Shown here: positions 34,567 through 43,404 of the stretch, in pieces
Position numbering within the stretch: position 1 is the stretch's first letter
Layout of the letters: each line of letters starts with the position of its first letter
Source of the DNA: CAVRTM01 sp963724015
GTDB taxonomy: Bacteria > Actinomycetota > Actinomycetes > Actinomycetales > Dermatophilaceae
Direction of reading: 5' to 3'
Length of the DNA: 64,000 nt
Assembly (NCBI GenBank): GCA_963724015.1
Contig: CAVRTM010000004.1
Span: 868,001-932,000, forward strand
Program-made: the position numbers and the translations under genes
Notes under the pieces: generated by a model
Told to the model about the DNA's origin: nothing
Databases searched by the model: none
The model's input: the letters and a program-made list of their open reading frames with translations, nothing else

Positions 34567-35535
34567 ATGTCGGGCCCGGACCCGCACCGCACCCTCGCCG
34601 GCCTCGGCGAGGACGCCCTGCTGGCACGCATCTTCCCCCACCTGCCCGGAGGTCGCGGTGTGCTGCTCGGTCCGGGCGACGACACCGCGCTGGTCTCCGC
34701 TCCCGGCGGCAGCGTCCTCGCGACCACGGACGCGCTGGTGCGGCAACGGGACTGGCGCGATGACTGGTCCACCGGAGCCGACGTCGGCGCCAAGGCCGTG
34801 GCGCAGAACTGCGCCGACATCGCGGCAATGGGCGGCGTGCCGACCGGCCTGCTGGTCACCCTGGTGGCCGAGCCGGCGACCAGCCTGGCCTGGGTGGAGG
34901 ACTTCGCCCGGGGGCTCGGCGAGGCGGCGCGGGCGGCAGGGGTCCCGGTCGTCGGTGGTGACCTGTCCTCGGCGCCGGAGGGGACCCTGGTCGTGTCCGT
35001 CACCGCGCTGGGGGAGCTGGCCGGCCGTGCCCCGGTGCTGCGCTCAGGGGCGCGGGTGGGGGACGTGGTGGCGCTGGCCGGCAGCCTGGGGCGCTCGGCG
35101 GCGGGCTTGCTGCTCCTGCAGCGCTCCCAGGCCGGTCGCGCTCCGTGCCTGGTGGACTACCACCGCCGGCCGACGCCCGACCTCGCCGCCGGGCCGGCGG
35201 CCGCCGCAGCCGGTGCCACCGCGATGCTCGACGTCAGCGACGGGCTGGTCCGTGACGCGGGGCGCATCGCCCGGGCGAGCGGCGTGGCCATCGACCTCGC
35301 CGCGGCGCTGATGGAGCCGGACGTGGCAGCGCTCGCGGGCGCCGTGGGGGAGGAGGACGCCCGCCGGTGCGTGCTCAGCGGGGGTGAGGAGCACGCCCTG
35401 CTCGCGTGCTTCCCCGCCGGCGCCGCCCTGCCGCCGCGATGGCGGCCGCTCGGGACGGTCGTGCGGGGTGCGGGTGTGCTCATCGACGGTGCGCCGCAGG
35501 GACCCGGTGGCGGGTGGGACCACTTCGGCGGCTGA
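34567..35535 (+). CDS. thiL: Thiamine-monophosphate kinase
   Basis: Final step of thiamine diphosphate synthesis. PurM/AIRS-like fold, 322 residues: LLGPGDDTALVSAPGGSVLATTD, DVGAKAVAQNCADIAAMGG, GGDLSSAPEGTLVVSVTALG, DVSDGLVRDAGRIARASG and the end LSGGEEHALLACF. CCAGGAGGTCAC precedes the ATG. It converges on rpmB with a hairpin between. Confidence 0.95.
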   Translation: MSGPDPHRTLAGLGEDALLARIFPHLPGGRGVLLGPGDDTALVSAPGGSVLATTDALVRQRDWRDDWSTGADVGAKAVAQNCADIAAMGGVPTGLLVTLVAEPATSLAWVEDFARGLGEAARAAGVPVVGGDLSSAPEGTLVVSVTALGELAGRAPVLRSGARVGDVVALAGSLGRSAAGLLLLQRSQAGRAPCLVDYHRRPTPDLAAGPAAAAAGATAMLDVSDGLVRDAGRIARASGVAIDLAAALMEPDVAALAGAVGEEDARRCVLSGGEEHALLACFPAGAALPPRWRPLGTVVRGAGVLIDGAPQGPGGGWDHFGG

Positions 35536-35564
35536 GCCGCTCGATGGAGCGCCGCGGGAACGGC

Positions 35565-35596
35565 GAAGCCGACCTCCCACGGTGGAGGTCGGCTTC
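35565..35596. terminator. Bidirectional terminator between thiL and rpmB
   Basis: GAAGCCGACCTCC pairs with GGAGGTCGGCTTC (13 bp) around CACGGT, 30 bases after thiL and 25 before the rpmB stop. Confidence 0.75.
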
Positions 35597-35620
35597 GGGA
35601 TGCCGGTCAGTCGGGAGCGC

Positions 35621-35815
35621 TCAGCGCTTGACCTTGCCGGCCTTGAGGCACGAGGTGCAGACATTGAGACGCTTCGGGGTCACACCCGCAGCACCGACCA
35701 GAGCCTTGACCCGCTGGATGTTGGGGTTCCAGCGACGCTTGGTGCGGCGGTGTGAGTGCGAGATGTTGTGACCGAAGCTCGGTCCCTTGCCGCAGACGTC
35801 GCAGTTGGCAGCCAC
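35621..35815 (-). CDS. rpmB: 50S ribosomal protein L28, zinc-binding form
   Basis: Large-subunit protein of 64 residues. NCDVCGKGPSFGHNISHSHRRTKRRWNPNIQ is typical, and the pairs CDVC and CTSC form the zinc knuckle, so this is the C+ paralog used in zinc sufficiency. CAGGAG precedes the GTG start (35815). It is a single-gene unit. Confidence 0.96.
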   Translation of the reverse strand: MAANCDVCGKGPSFGHNISHSHRRTKRRWNPNIQRVKALVGAAGVTPKRLNVCTSCLKAGKVKR

Positions 35816-35965
35816 GGGTATCTCCTGAAATCGATGATGAACAGATCCTGGGCCCGTGGCAGGCATGATCACCACACCGACCAGGGGGAACCGGGCAAGC
35901 GTAGCCGGTGGAGGGGGCGCAGCCAAAACGCGGCCCGCGGGCCAGCGGTGACCCCGCCCGCCGGT

Positions 35966-35971
35966 TAGCCT
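35966..35971 (+). promoter_or_regulatory. -10 box of the DAK2-recG operon
   Basis: TAGCCT 28 bases before the GTG at 36000; the leader contains GAGGAGGGA as a ribosome site, so this transcript is a normal leadered one. Confidence 0.45.
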
Positions 35972-35999
35972 CACCGCAGGATACGAGGAGGGAACGGAC

Positions 36000-37685
36000 G
36001 TGAGCGAGGACGACCAGGGACGTCAGCGCCTCGAGCGGCTCGACGCGCTCGCGGCCCGGCGCTGGGCCCTGACCACGCGCGCCGTGTTCGCCGCCCGCCG
36101 CAGCGAGATCGACGCGCTGAACGTCTTTCCCGTGCCCGACGGCGACACCGGCACCAACCTCTACCTCACCCTCGACTCCGCGCTGGACGCCGTGCGCGCC
36201 AGCGGCGCGCGCGAGTCGGCAGGGCAGCCGGACCTGGCGCGCGACGCGGAGAGCCTGGCCCGCGCCACGCTGCTGGCCGCCCGCGGCAACTCCGGCGTCA
36301 TCCTCAGCCAGCTCGTGCGCGGGCTCAGCGAGGTCGTCGGCCAGGAGGCGGACCGTGCCGGCGGCCTCGACGGCCGCACCCTGGCCAGGGCGCTGCGGCG
36401 GGCCGGCGACCTGGCCCGGGCGAGCGTCACGCGGCCGGTGGAAGGCACCATCCTGTCGGTCGCCACCGCGGCCGCCCTCGCCGCCGAGGGGGCCGCGGCC
36501 GCAACGGGCTCCACCCTGTACGACGTCGCCGGTGCCGCCCTGTCCGCGGCCCGGACCGCGCTGGACGAGACGACCAACCAGCTGCCGGCGCTGGCCCGCG
36601 CCGGGGTCGTGGACGCCGGCGCCGCCGGCTACGTCCTGGTCCTGGAGTCCCTCGTCCACGTGATCTCCGGCGCGGGCGCGCACGGTCGCGGCGGCGGAGA
36701 CCTCGGCTCGCTCGCCCACCCTCAGTGGGCCCCCTCCGGCGCCCCCGCCGAGGGCGGGCCCGGTGACGCGGGCGGTCCGGCGTACGAGGTGATGTTCCTG
36801 CTGGCCGACAGCGACACCGGCCGCGTCGCGGCGCTGCGCAAGGCGCTGGACGACCTCGGCGACTCCCTGCTCGTGGTCGGCGGCCCCGACCTGTGGAACG
36901 TCCACGTCCACGTCGACGACGTGGGCGCCGCCCTGGAGGTCGGCATGGGAGCCGGACGCCCGCACCGCATCCGGGTCACCCACCTGGCCGAGCGGAGCGG
37001 GCCGCGCCGGTCCGGGCCGGTCACGCCGGTGGCGGTGGTGGCCTGCGTCCCGGGGGAGGGGCTGGCGGACGTGTTCCGGGCCTCCGGCGCGGGTGTGGTG
37101 CACAGCGCTCCCGGGCGGCGCGCGTCGGCCGGGCAGATCCTCGCGGAGATCCACGCGGTGCACGCCCTCTCGGTCATCGTGCTGCCCAACGACAGCGACA
37201 CCCAGCTCGCCGCCGAGGCCGCGGCGCGGGCGGCCGCCGACGAGGGCGTCGAGGTGCACGTCGTGCCCTCCCGGGCCGTGGTGCAGGGCGTGGCCGCGCT
37301 GGCGGTCTTCGACCCCGCCCACGACCCGGCCGCCAACCTGCGGGCGATGCACCGCGCGGCGGCGGCGACCCGGCACGGCGCGGTGTCCGTGGCCAGCCGG
37401 GAGGCGCTGACCGACGCCGGCCGCTGCCGTCCCGGCGACGTGCTCGGGCTCGTCGACGGCCAGATCGTGCTGGTCGGCAGCGACCTGGCCCGCGTCGGCG
37501 GGGAGGTGCTCGAGCGGCTGCTCGGCGGCGGCGGCGAGCTGCTGACCGTCGTCACCGGCTGCGACGCCCCTGCGGGCCTCGGGGGCGCCCTCGCCGCGGC
37601 GGCCCGCACCCGTCGCCGGGACGTCGAGGTGTCGCTGATCCACGGTGGACAGCCCACCTACCCGTTGCTGCTCGGAGTGGAGTGA
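36000..37685 (+). CDS. DAK2 domain (FakA/YloV-like) protein
   Basis: Probable ATP-binding subunit of a fatty acid kinase, 561 residues. N-terminal DhaL-type kinase domain (IDALNVFPVPDGDTGTNLYLTL with the Mg-binding Asps; ARGNSGVILSQLVRGL) to about residue 210; central FakA middle domain (AYEVMFLLADSDTGRVAALR; WNVHVHVDDVGAALEVG) and C-terminal DegV-like/FakA domain. It precedes recG directly, the usual order in Gram-positive bacteria; the fatty-acid-binding partner FakB is not here. Confidence 0.9.
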   Translation: MSEDDQGRQRLERLDALAARRWALTTRAVFAARRSEIDALNVFPVPDGDTGTNLYLTLDSALDAVRASGARESAGQPDLARDAESLARATLLAARGNSGVILSQLVRGLSEVVGQEADRAGGLDGRTLARALRRAGDLARASVTRPVEGTILSVATAAALAAEGAAAATGSTLYDVAGAALSAARTALDETTNQLPALARAGVVDAGAAGYVLVLESLVHVISGAGAHGRGGGDLGSLAHPQWAPSGAPAEGGPGDAGGPAYEVMFLLADSDTGRVAALRKALDDLGDSLLVVGGPDLWNVHVHVDDVGAALEVGMGAGRPHRIRVTHLAERSGPRRSGPVTPVAVVACVPGEGLADVFRASGAGVVHSAPGRRASAGQILAEIHAVHALSVIVLPNDSDTQLAAEAAARAAADEGVEVHVVPSRAVVQGVAALAVFDPAHDPAANLRAMHRAAAATRHGAVSVASREALTDAGRCRPGDVLGLVDGQIVLVGSDLARVGGEVLERLLGGGGELLTVVTGCDAPAGLGGALAAAARTRRRDVEVSLIHGGQPTYPLLLGVE

Positions 37686-37686
37686 G

Positions 37687-39945
37687 ATGGCCGGCCTCGA
37701 CACACCCCTGGTCACGCTGCTCGGCCCGACCGCCACCAAGCTGGCCAAGGCCCGCGACGTGCACACCGTCGGCGACCTGTTCGGCTTCCTGCCCCGGCGC
37801 TACCTCGACCCCGCGACCAAGACCGACTTCAGCACGCTCAAGGAGGGCGAGTACACCGTCCTCGTGGCCACGGTGAAGTCGGCGACGACCCGCCCGATGC
37901 GCCAGCGGCGGGGCATGATGCTGACGGTCACCGTGACCGACGGGACACGCGACCTGACGGTGGCCTTCTTCCGCCCCTACGGGCACGAGGGGCGGCTCCT
38001 GCCCGGGCGCACCGGCCTGTTCGCCGGCAAGGTGCAGCGCTACGGCTCGACCTGGCAGCTGGCCCACCCCAACTACGAGCTGTTCGACACCGAGGACACC
38101 GACGCGGCGCTCGGGATCTACGCCGGAGGGCTCGTTCCGGTCTACCTCCATGTGCCCAAGCTGGACTCCTGGGCCATCACCAAGTCGGTGCGGATCGTGT
38201 TCGACCACCTCGATGAGGTCGACGACCCGGTCCCGGCCGCGGTGCGCCGGAAGCGGGGGCTCGTTCCCCTGCTCGAGGCCTACCGGCTGGTGCACCTGCC
38301 CAGGGACCGCGCCGACGTCCGGCGCGGCGAGCACCGGCTCCGCTACGACGAGGCCTTCACCGTGCAGGCGATCCTGGCCCAGCGGCGGCGCGCGAACGAC
38401 GACGTGCGCACCACGGCTCGCCGTCCGCGCCCGGGCGGGCTGCTGGAGTCCTTCGACAAGCGGCTGCCGTTCGAGCTGACGGCCGGTCAGGTCGCGGTCA
38501 GCGAGCAGATCGCCGGCGAGCTGGCGCTGGAGCACCCGATGCACCGGCTGCTGCAGGGCGAGGTCGGCTCGGGCAAGACCATCGTGGCGCTTCGGGCGAT
38601 GCTCTCGGTCATCGACTCCGGTGGGCAGGCCGCGCTGCTGGCGCCCACGGAGGTCCTTGCGGCGCAACACTTCCGGTCGATGCGCACCATGCTCGGCGAC
38701 CTCGCCGAGGGGGGCATGCTGGGCGGCAGCGACGTGGGCACCCAGGTGACGCTGCTGACGGGCAGCCAGCCCACCGCCGTACGCCGCAAGGCACTGCTGG
38801 ACGCGGCCTCGGGCGATGCCGGCATCGTCATCGGGACGCACGCGCTGATCCAGGAGCACGTGTCCTTCTTCGACCTCGGGCTGGTGGTCGTCGACGAGCA
38901 GCACCGGTTCGGGGTCGAGCAACGAGAAGCCTTGCGCAGCAAGGGCAGCCAGCCCCCGCACGTGCTGGTCATGACGGCTACGCCGATCCCGCGCACCGTC
39001 GCGATGACCGTGTTCGGCGACATGGAGACCTCCACCCTCACCGAGCTGCCCCGCGGGCGGTCCCCGATCGCCTCGCACGTGGTGCCGGTGGTCAACCCCA
39101 AGTGGGTGCGGCGCACGTGGCAGCGGGTCGCCGAGGAGGTGCGCCAGGGACACCAGGCCTACGTCGTCTGCCCCCGCATCGGCGACGACGCGCAGGAGGC
39201 CGGCCCCGGGACACCCGGTGCCGCCGCGGCGAAGGGACGGGCCGCCACCCGCGGACCCGAGGACGGCGACCCGCAGGAGTGGCTGCCGGCCGACGGGGAC
39301 GGTGAGGACGCGGAGGACACCGGTCCGCAGCGCGAGCTGCGCAGCGTCCTGGGCGTCGTGGAGGAGCTCCGCGCCGAGCCGTCCCTGCAGGGGTTGCGGG
39401 TCGAGGTGCTCCACGGCCGGATGGCACCCGAGGACAAGGACGCCGTGATGCAGGCCTTCGCCGCGGGGGAGGTCGACGTCCTGGTCTCCACGACCGTGAT
39501 CGAGGTCGGTGTCGACGTGCCGAACGCGACGGTCATGGTGGTCATGGACGCCGAGCGCTTCGGCGTCTCCCAGCTGCACCAGCTGCGCGGGCGGGTGGGG
39601 CGCGGCGCTGCCCCCGGCCTCTGCCTGCTGATGACCGAGACCGAGCCCGGCCCCTCGCTGGAGCGCCTGGAGGCCGTCGCCGCGACGACCGACGGGTTCG
39701 CCCTGGCCCGCCTCGACCTCGAACAGCGCCGCGAAGGGGACGTGCTCGGCGCCCGCCAGAGCGGCGGCCGCTCCCAGCTGCGGCTGCTGCGCCTGCTGCG
39801 CGACGAGGACCTGATCCTCCAGGCCCGCGAGGACGCCTTCGCGGTCGTGAGCGAGGACCCGGCGCTGGAGCGGCACCCGGTGCTGCGCGAGCTGGTCGCG
39901 TCCGCGCTCGACGAGGAGCAGGCCGCCCACCTGGAGCGCGGGTGA
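37687..39945 (+). CDS. recG: ATP-dependent DNA helicase RecG
   Basis: Branch-migrating superfamily 2 helicase that rescues stalled forks. The 752-residue protein has an N-terminal wedge/OB domain (LKEGEYTVLVATVKSATTRPM), Walker A in LLQGEVGSGKTIVALRAML (about 285-303), DEQH box VVVDEQHRFGV, motif III MTATPIPRTVAMT, and the C-terminal motif VI QLHQLRGRVGRG. A low-complexity acidic/Gly insert of about 45 residues (39190-39340) lies between the helicase lobes, as in many actinobacterial RecG proteins. The ATG comes one base after the DAK2 stop. Confidence 0.96.
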   Translation: MAGLDTPLVTLLGPTATKLAKARDVHTVGDLFGFLPRRYLDPATKTDFSTLKEGEYTVLVATVKSATTRPMRQRRGMMLTVTVTDGTRDLTVAFFRPYGHEGRLLPGRTGLFAGKVQRYGSTWQLAHPNYELFDTEDTDAALGIYAGGLVPVYLHVPKLDSWAITKSVRIVFDHLDEVDDPVPAAVRRKRGLVPLLEAYRLVHLPRDRADVRRGEHRLRYDEAFTVQAILAQRRRANDDVRTTARRPRPGGLLESFDKRLPFELTAGQVAVSEQIAGELALEHPMHRLLQGEVGSGKTIVALRAMLSVIDSGGQAALLAPTEVLAAQHFRSMRTMLGDLAEGGMLGGSDVGTQVTLLTGSQPTAVRRKALLDAASGDAGIVIGTHALIQEHVSFFDLGLVVVDEQHRFGVEQREALRSKGSQPPHVLVMTATPIPRTVAMTVFGDMETSTLTELPRGRSPIASHVVPVVNPKWVRRTWQRVAEEVRQGHQAYVVCPRIGDDAQEAGPGTPGAAAAKGRAATRGPEDGDPQEWLPADGDGEDAEDTGPQRELRSVLGVVEELRAEPSLQGLRVEVLHGRMAPEDKDAVMQAFAAGEVDVLVSTTVIEVGVDVPNATVMVVMDAERFGVSQLHQLRGRVGRGAAPGLCLLMTETEPGPSLERLEAVAATTDGFALARLDLEQRREGDVLGARQSGGRSQLRLLRLLRDEDLILQAREDAFAVVSEDPALERHPVLRELVASALDEEQAAHLERG

Positions 39946-39952
39946 GCCGGCC

Positions 39953-40540
39953 GTGACACGGATCATCTCCGGGCTGGCCGGTGGCCGCCGGATCCAGGCG
40001 CCGCCGGGCAGCAGCACCCGCCCCACCAGCGACCGCGTCCGCGAGGCGCTGTTCTCCCGCCTGGAGCACCTGGACGTGCTGCGGGGCGCCCGGGTGCTCG
40101 ACCTCTACGCCGGGTCGGGAGCGCTCGGGCTGGAGGCGGCCAGCCGCGGCGCCTCGGCCGTCGTCCTGGTGGAGCAGGCGCGCCCGGCCGCCGCTGCCAT
40201 CCGCCGCAACGTCGCGTCGCTGGCGGACGTGCTGGGCGGGGTGAGCGTCCGCGCGGAGCCGGTCGAGCGGGTCCTGGCCACGCCACCGGCGCCCGTGGAC
40301 CGCTTCGACCTGGTGCTGCTCGACCCGCCGTACGACGTGGCTGAGGACGCGCTCGCCGGCGTGCTCGGTGCGCTCGTCTCCGGGTCGTGGCTGGACCCCG
40401 AGGCGCTGGTGGTGGTCGAGCGGTCGGCGCGCTCGCCCGAGCCCCGGTGGCCCGACGGGCTCGTCACCACGGTGGAGCGCCGCTACGGCGAGACGGTGAT
40501 GTGGTTCGCCGACGTCGCCGGGCCGGTGGCGGTGGCCTGA
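39953..40540 (+). CDS. rsmD: 16S rRNA (guanine966-N2)-methyltransferase
   Basis: SAM-dependent methyltransferase of 195 residues. N-terminal ISGLAGGRRIQAPPGSSTRPTSDRVREALF, SAM motif VLDLYAGSGALGLEAASRGA, and catalytic LLDPPYDVAE (about 121-130). GTG at 39953 lies seven bases after the recG stop, suggesting coupling. Confidence 0.95.
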   Translation: MTRIISGLAGGRRIQAPPGSSTRPTSDRVREALFSRLEHLDVLRGARVLDLYAGSGALGLEAASRGASAVVLVEQARPAAAAIRRNVASLADVLGGVSVRAEPVERVLATPPAPVDRFDLVLLDPPYDVAEDALAGVLGALVSGSWLDPEALVVVERSARSPEPRWPDGLVTTVERRYGETVMWFADVAGPVAVA

Positions 40541-40583
40541 CCCGGGTGCCGGGGCGGCGGCGCGGCAGGGGATGCTGTGCGCC

Positions 40584-41135
40584 ATGACCGACCTCTACCT
40601 CCCGCGCCCGACCACCGGTGACGTCGTGGACCTCATCCTGGACGACCACCGCCTCTTCGAGGACCTGCTGCGCCAGCTGCGCGACGCCACCGCCGACCGC
40701 GAGGCGGCCCGCAGCGCCCTGGCCGCCGTCCTGGTCGCCCACGGCGAGGCCGAGGAGGCCGAGGTCTACCCCCAGCTCGTGCGCAAGGACGCCATCGAGG
40801 CCGAGGAGGCCGAGCACGGAGAGCACGAGCACGCCGAGGGCAACCAGGCCCTGCTGGCGCTGCTGGAGTGCCGCGGCACGGACACGCAGAAGTTCGACGA
40901 CGCCGTCGAGGAGCTGGCCACCGCGCTGAACCACCACATCGGCGAGGAGGAGCAGACCATCCTCAACCCGGCCCGCACCGACGTCGACGACGCCACGCGG
41001 CAGCGGCTCGGGCTGGCGTTCGCCACGGCGCGCAACCAGCACCTGGACGGCGACGCGGGCGCGGTCGACAACGTGCGGCGCATCGTCGAGCGCGACCAGC
41101 GACAGGGCAAGCTGGACGACGACGAGCAGGAGTGA
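40584..41135 (+). CDS. Hemerythrin-like HHE domain protein
   Basis: A 183-residue four-helix protein likely to bind a diiron or haem-iron site. Iron-ligand candidates are LILDDHRLFEDLL, VAHGEAEEAEVYP and ALNHHIGEEEQTILNP (H-H and H-x-x-E-E patterns). The middle is very acidic and His-rich (EAEEAEHGEHEHAEG). The role may be oxygen, nitric oxide or iron handling. ATG at 40584 is preferred (MTDLYLPRP) over 40572. Confidence 0.85.
   Translation: MTDLYLPRPTTGDVVDLILDDHRLFEDLLRQLRDATADREAARSALAAVLVAHGEAEEAEVYPQLVRKDAIEAEEAEHGEHEHAEGNQALLALLECRGTDTQKFDDAVEELATALNHHIGEEEQTILNPARTDVDDATRQRLGLAFATARNQHLDGDAGAVDNVRRIVERDQRQGKLDDDEQE
41066..41071 (+). other. No distinct element; coding interior
   Basis: Included only to mark that no separate start or promoter is seen inside the hemerythrin gene before the coaD -10 at 41166-41171. 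Confidence 0.05.
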
Positions 41136-41165
41136 GCGCTCCCTGCCGGGCCTCGGGTGCGCTGC

Positions 41166-41171
41166 TAGGTT
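41166..41171 (+). promoter_or_regulatory. -10 box, leaderless type, for coaD
   Basis: TAGGTT ends seven bases before the GTG at 41179; no ribosome site lies between. Confidence 0.45.
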
Positions 41172-41178
41172 CGCGGGC

Positions 41179-41679
41179 GTGACGACGACACGGCGGTGCG
41201 TGTGCCCCGGCTCCTACGACCCCGTCACCCGCGGCCACGTCGACGTCCTCACCCGGGCCGCGGCGCTGTACGACGAGGTGGTGGTCGCCGTGCTGCACAA
41301 CCCGGCCAAGCAGGGCACCTTCACCGTGGACGAACGGGTGGACCTGCTCGGTCGCGCGCTGGCGGACGTGCCGAACGTCCGGATCGAGCCGTTCGCGCGG
41401 GTCCTGCTCGTGGACGTCTGCCGGGAGGTCGGGGCGCAGGCCATCGTCAAGGGCCTGCGGGGAGACACCGACTTCGCCTACGAGCTGCCGATGGCGCTGA
41501 TGAACCGCCACCTCACCGGTGTCGAGACGGTCTTCCTGCCCGGCGACCCGGAGTTCGCCCACGTCTCGAGCTCGCTGGTCAAGGAGGTCGCGGCCCTCGG
41601 CGGCGACGTCGAGGGCCTGGTCCCCGACGCCGTGCTGGAGGCGCTGCTGGCCCGGGTCCGCCCGGCGCTGGAGGCGTGA
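41179..41679 (+). CDS. coaD: Phosphopantetheine adenylyltransferase
   Basis: Penultimate step of coenzyme A synthesis. The 166-residue protein has the nucleotidyltransferase signature CPGSYDPVTRGHVDVL (GxxxP-x-GH), KQGTFTVDERVDLL, VKGLRGDTDFAYELPMALMNRHL and SSSLVKEVAALGGDV. GTG start at 41179. Confidence 0.96.
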   Translation: MTTTRRCVCPGSYDPVTRGHVDVLTRAAALYDEVVVAVLHNPAKQGTFTVDERVDLLGRALADVPNVRIEPFARVLLVDVCREVGAQAIVKGLRGDTDFAYELPMALMNRHLTGVETVFLPGDPEFAHVSSSLVKEVAALGGDVEGLVPDAVLEALLARVRPALEA

Positions 41680-41717
41680 GCCACCTGGCGGGTCCACCCC
41701 GGCGCACCGACCCGCAT

Positions 41718-41747
41718 TTGGGCGCAGGGGCGACTCTCCGGTAATCT
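41718..41747 (+). promoter_or_regulatory. Promoter of the yceD-rpmF-rnc-mutM operon
   Basis: TTGGGC (41718-41723), 18 bases, TAATCT (41742-41747). The leader of about 60 bases ends in CTGGAGCC before the ATG of the first gene. Confidence 0.6.
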
Positions 41748-41814
41748 CTGGCGTCGGTCTACGTCCACGTGACGAGGACCGGTCCCCCTCGGCACACACA
41801 CAGTCTCTGGAGCC

Positions 41815-42396
41815 ATGAACCGCCTCGATCCGCGCCTGCCCCTGGTGTTCGACATCAAGGACCTCGGCCGGCGTCCCGGGGCCATGGTGAAGCGGACGCT
41901 GACGGTCGAGGCACCTGAGGACCTGGGCACCGACGTCATCGCCATCCCTGCGGGCCAGCCGCTCGAGCTGGACCTCAGGCTGGAGTCGGTGCTCGAGGGG
42001 ATCCTGGTGAGCGGCTCGGTCAGCGGCACGGCGAACGGCGCCTGCGTGCGGTGCCTGGACCCGGTCACCGCCCCGGTGACCGCACAGCTCCAGGACCTGT
42101 TCGTCTACGCCGATCGCGCGGAGCACGCCCACGAGGTGGGCGCCGACGACGACGAGGACGAGGTGCGCGAGGTCGTGGGCGACCTGATCGACCTCGAGCC
42201 CGCGCTCCGGGACGCAGTGGTGCCTGCCCTGCCGTTCCAGCCGGTGTGCCGGGAGGACTGCCCGGGTCTGTGCTCCGAGTGCGGAGCCCAGCTCGCGCAG
42301 GACCCCACGCACCACCATGAAGTAATCGACCCGAGGTGGGCGGCGCTCCAGGGCATCGCCGAACCTCCCAGCGGTAACGAAGAGAAGAGGAACTGA
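41815..42396 (+). CDS. YceD/DUF177 family protein
   Basis: A 193-residue protein implicated in 23S rRNA accumulation in other bacteria. Conserved blocks are VFDIKDLGRRPGAM, SVSGTANGACVRCLDPV and the Cys-rich CREDCPGLCSECGAQL, a likely zinc site (five Cys with the upstream CVRC). It stands immediately before rpmF (one base between), the near-universal arrangement. Confidence 0.93.
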   Translation: MNRLDPRLPLVFDIKDLGRRPGAMVKRTLTVEAPEDLGTDVIAIPAGQPLELDLRLESVLEGILVSGSVSGTANGACVRCLDPVTAPVTAQLQDLFVYADRAEHAHEVGADDDEDEVREVVGDLIDLEPALRDAVVPALPFQPVCREDCPGLCSECGAQLAQDPTHHHEVIDPRWAALQGIAEPPSGNEEKRN

Positions 42397-42397
42397 C

Positions 42398-42592
42398 GTG
42401 GCTGTCCCGAAGCGGAAGACGTCGCGCTCCAACACCCGTTCGCGTCGTGCGAACTGGAAGGCGACGCCCACCACGCTGTCCGCCTGCCCGCAGTGCTCTG
42501 CCCCCAAGCAGCCGCACATCGCGTGCCCGTCCTGCGGCACCTACGCGGGCCGCCACTACGGCGTCGCGGAGCGCAGCGAGCACCAGGGCTGA
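42398..42592 (+). CDS. rpmF: 50S ribosomal protein L32, zinc-binding form
   Basis: A 64-residue large-subunit protein. MAVPKRKTSRSNTRSRRANW is typical, and CPQC ... CPSCGTYAGR supplies a four-Cys zinc site (C+ form). GTG start at 42398 preceded by AGAAGAGGAAC. Confidence 0.97.
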   Translation: MAVPKRKTSRSNTRSRRANWKATPTTLSACPQCSAPKQPHIACPSCGTYAGRHYGVAERSEHQG

Positions 42593-42606
42593 TCGGCCCG
42601 ACGTAC

Positions 42607-43404
42607 GTGAGCCCTTCTCCGTCCTCCAACGGGAACAGCTCGCCGCAGCGGCCCGTCGACGCGTTCGCCCGCTACCTCCTCGAGGTCGTGGGCGAGCCGG
42701 TCGACGAGCCGCTGCTGCTGCGTGCCCTGACCCACCGCTCGTACGCGTACGAGAACGGCGGCCTGCCGCACAACGAGCGCCTGGAGTTCCTCGGCGACTC
42801 GGTCCTCGGGCTCGTGGTCACCGACTCGCTGTACCGCGAGCACCCTGACCTGCCCGAGGGGCAGCTGGCCAAGCTGCGCGCGGCGGTGGTCAACATGCGC
42901 GCCCTCGCCGACGTCGCCCGGACCCTCGGTCTCGGGGACTACCTGATGCTCGGTCGCGGCGAGGAGAGCACGGGCGGACGGAACAAGCCCTCGATCCTCG
43001 CCGACACGATGGAGGCGGTCATCGGGACGGTCTACCTGTCCGCGGGCATGCCGGCGGCGGCGACGTTCGTGCACCACCTGCTCGACCCGCTGATGCGCAG
43101 CTCCGCCAGCCTCGGCGCCGGCCTGGACTGGAAGACGAGCCTGCAGGAGCTGACCGCCTCGGCCTCGCTCGGCGTCCCGGAGTACCGCGTCACCGAAGAG
43201 GGGCCCGACCACGAGAAGGTCTTCACCGCCCGCTCGGTCGTCGGCGACGAGGTCCTCGGCGAGGGCGTGGGCCGCAGCAAGAAGGAGGCGGAGCAGAAGT
43301 CAGCCGAGATCGCCTGGACCGAGCTGAGCCGGCGCGCCGAGGCTGCCCTGGTCCCACCCTCCACGCCCGCGAGCACCGAGGCCGCCGACACCGCGGATGC
43401 CTGA
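42607..43404 (+). CDS. rnc: Ribonuclease III
   Basis: Double-strand RNA endonuclease, 265 residues. The catalytic signature NERLEFLGDSVLGLVVTDSLY (acidic residues E and D) and the second acidic helix SILADTMEAVIGTVYLSAG are present; the C-terminal dsRNA-binding domain runs from about 165 (DWKTSLQELTASAS ... GVGRSKKEAEQKSAEIAW). GTG at 42607 gives VSPSPSSNGNSS; the start is not certain because the N-terminal tail is variable. Its stop overlaps the mutM ATG. Confidence 0.95.
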   Translation: MSPSPSSNGNSSPQRPVDAFARYLLEVVGEPVDEPLLLRALTHRSYAYENGGLPHNERLEFLGDSVLGLVVTDSLYREHPDLPEGQLAKLRAAVVNMRALADVARTLGLGDYLMLGRGEESTGGRNKPSILADTMEAVIGTVYLSAGMPAAATFVHHLLDPLMRSSASLGAGLDWKTSLQELTASASLGVPEYRVTEEGPDHEKVFTARSVVGDEVLGEGVGRSKKEAEQKSAEIAWTELSRRAEAALVPPSTPASTEAADTADA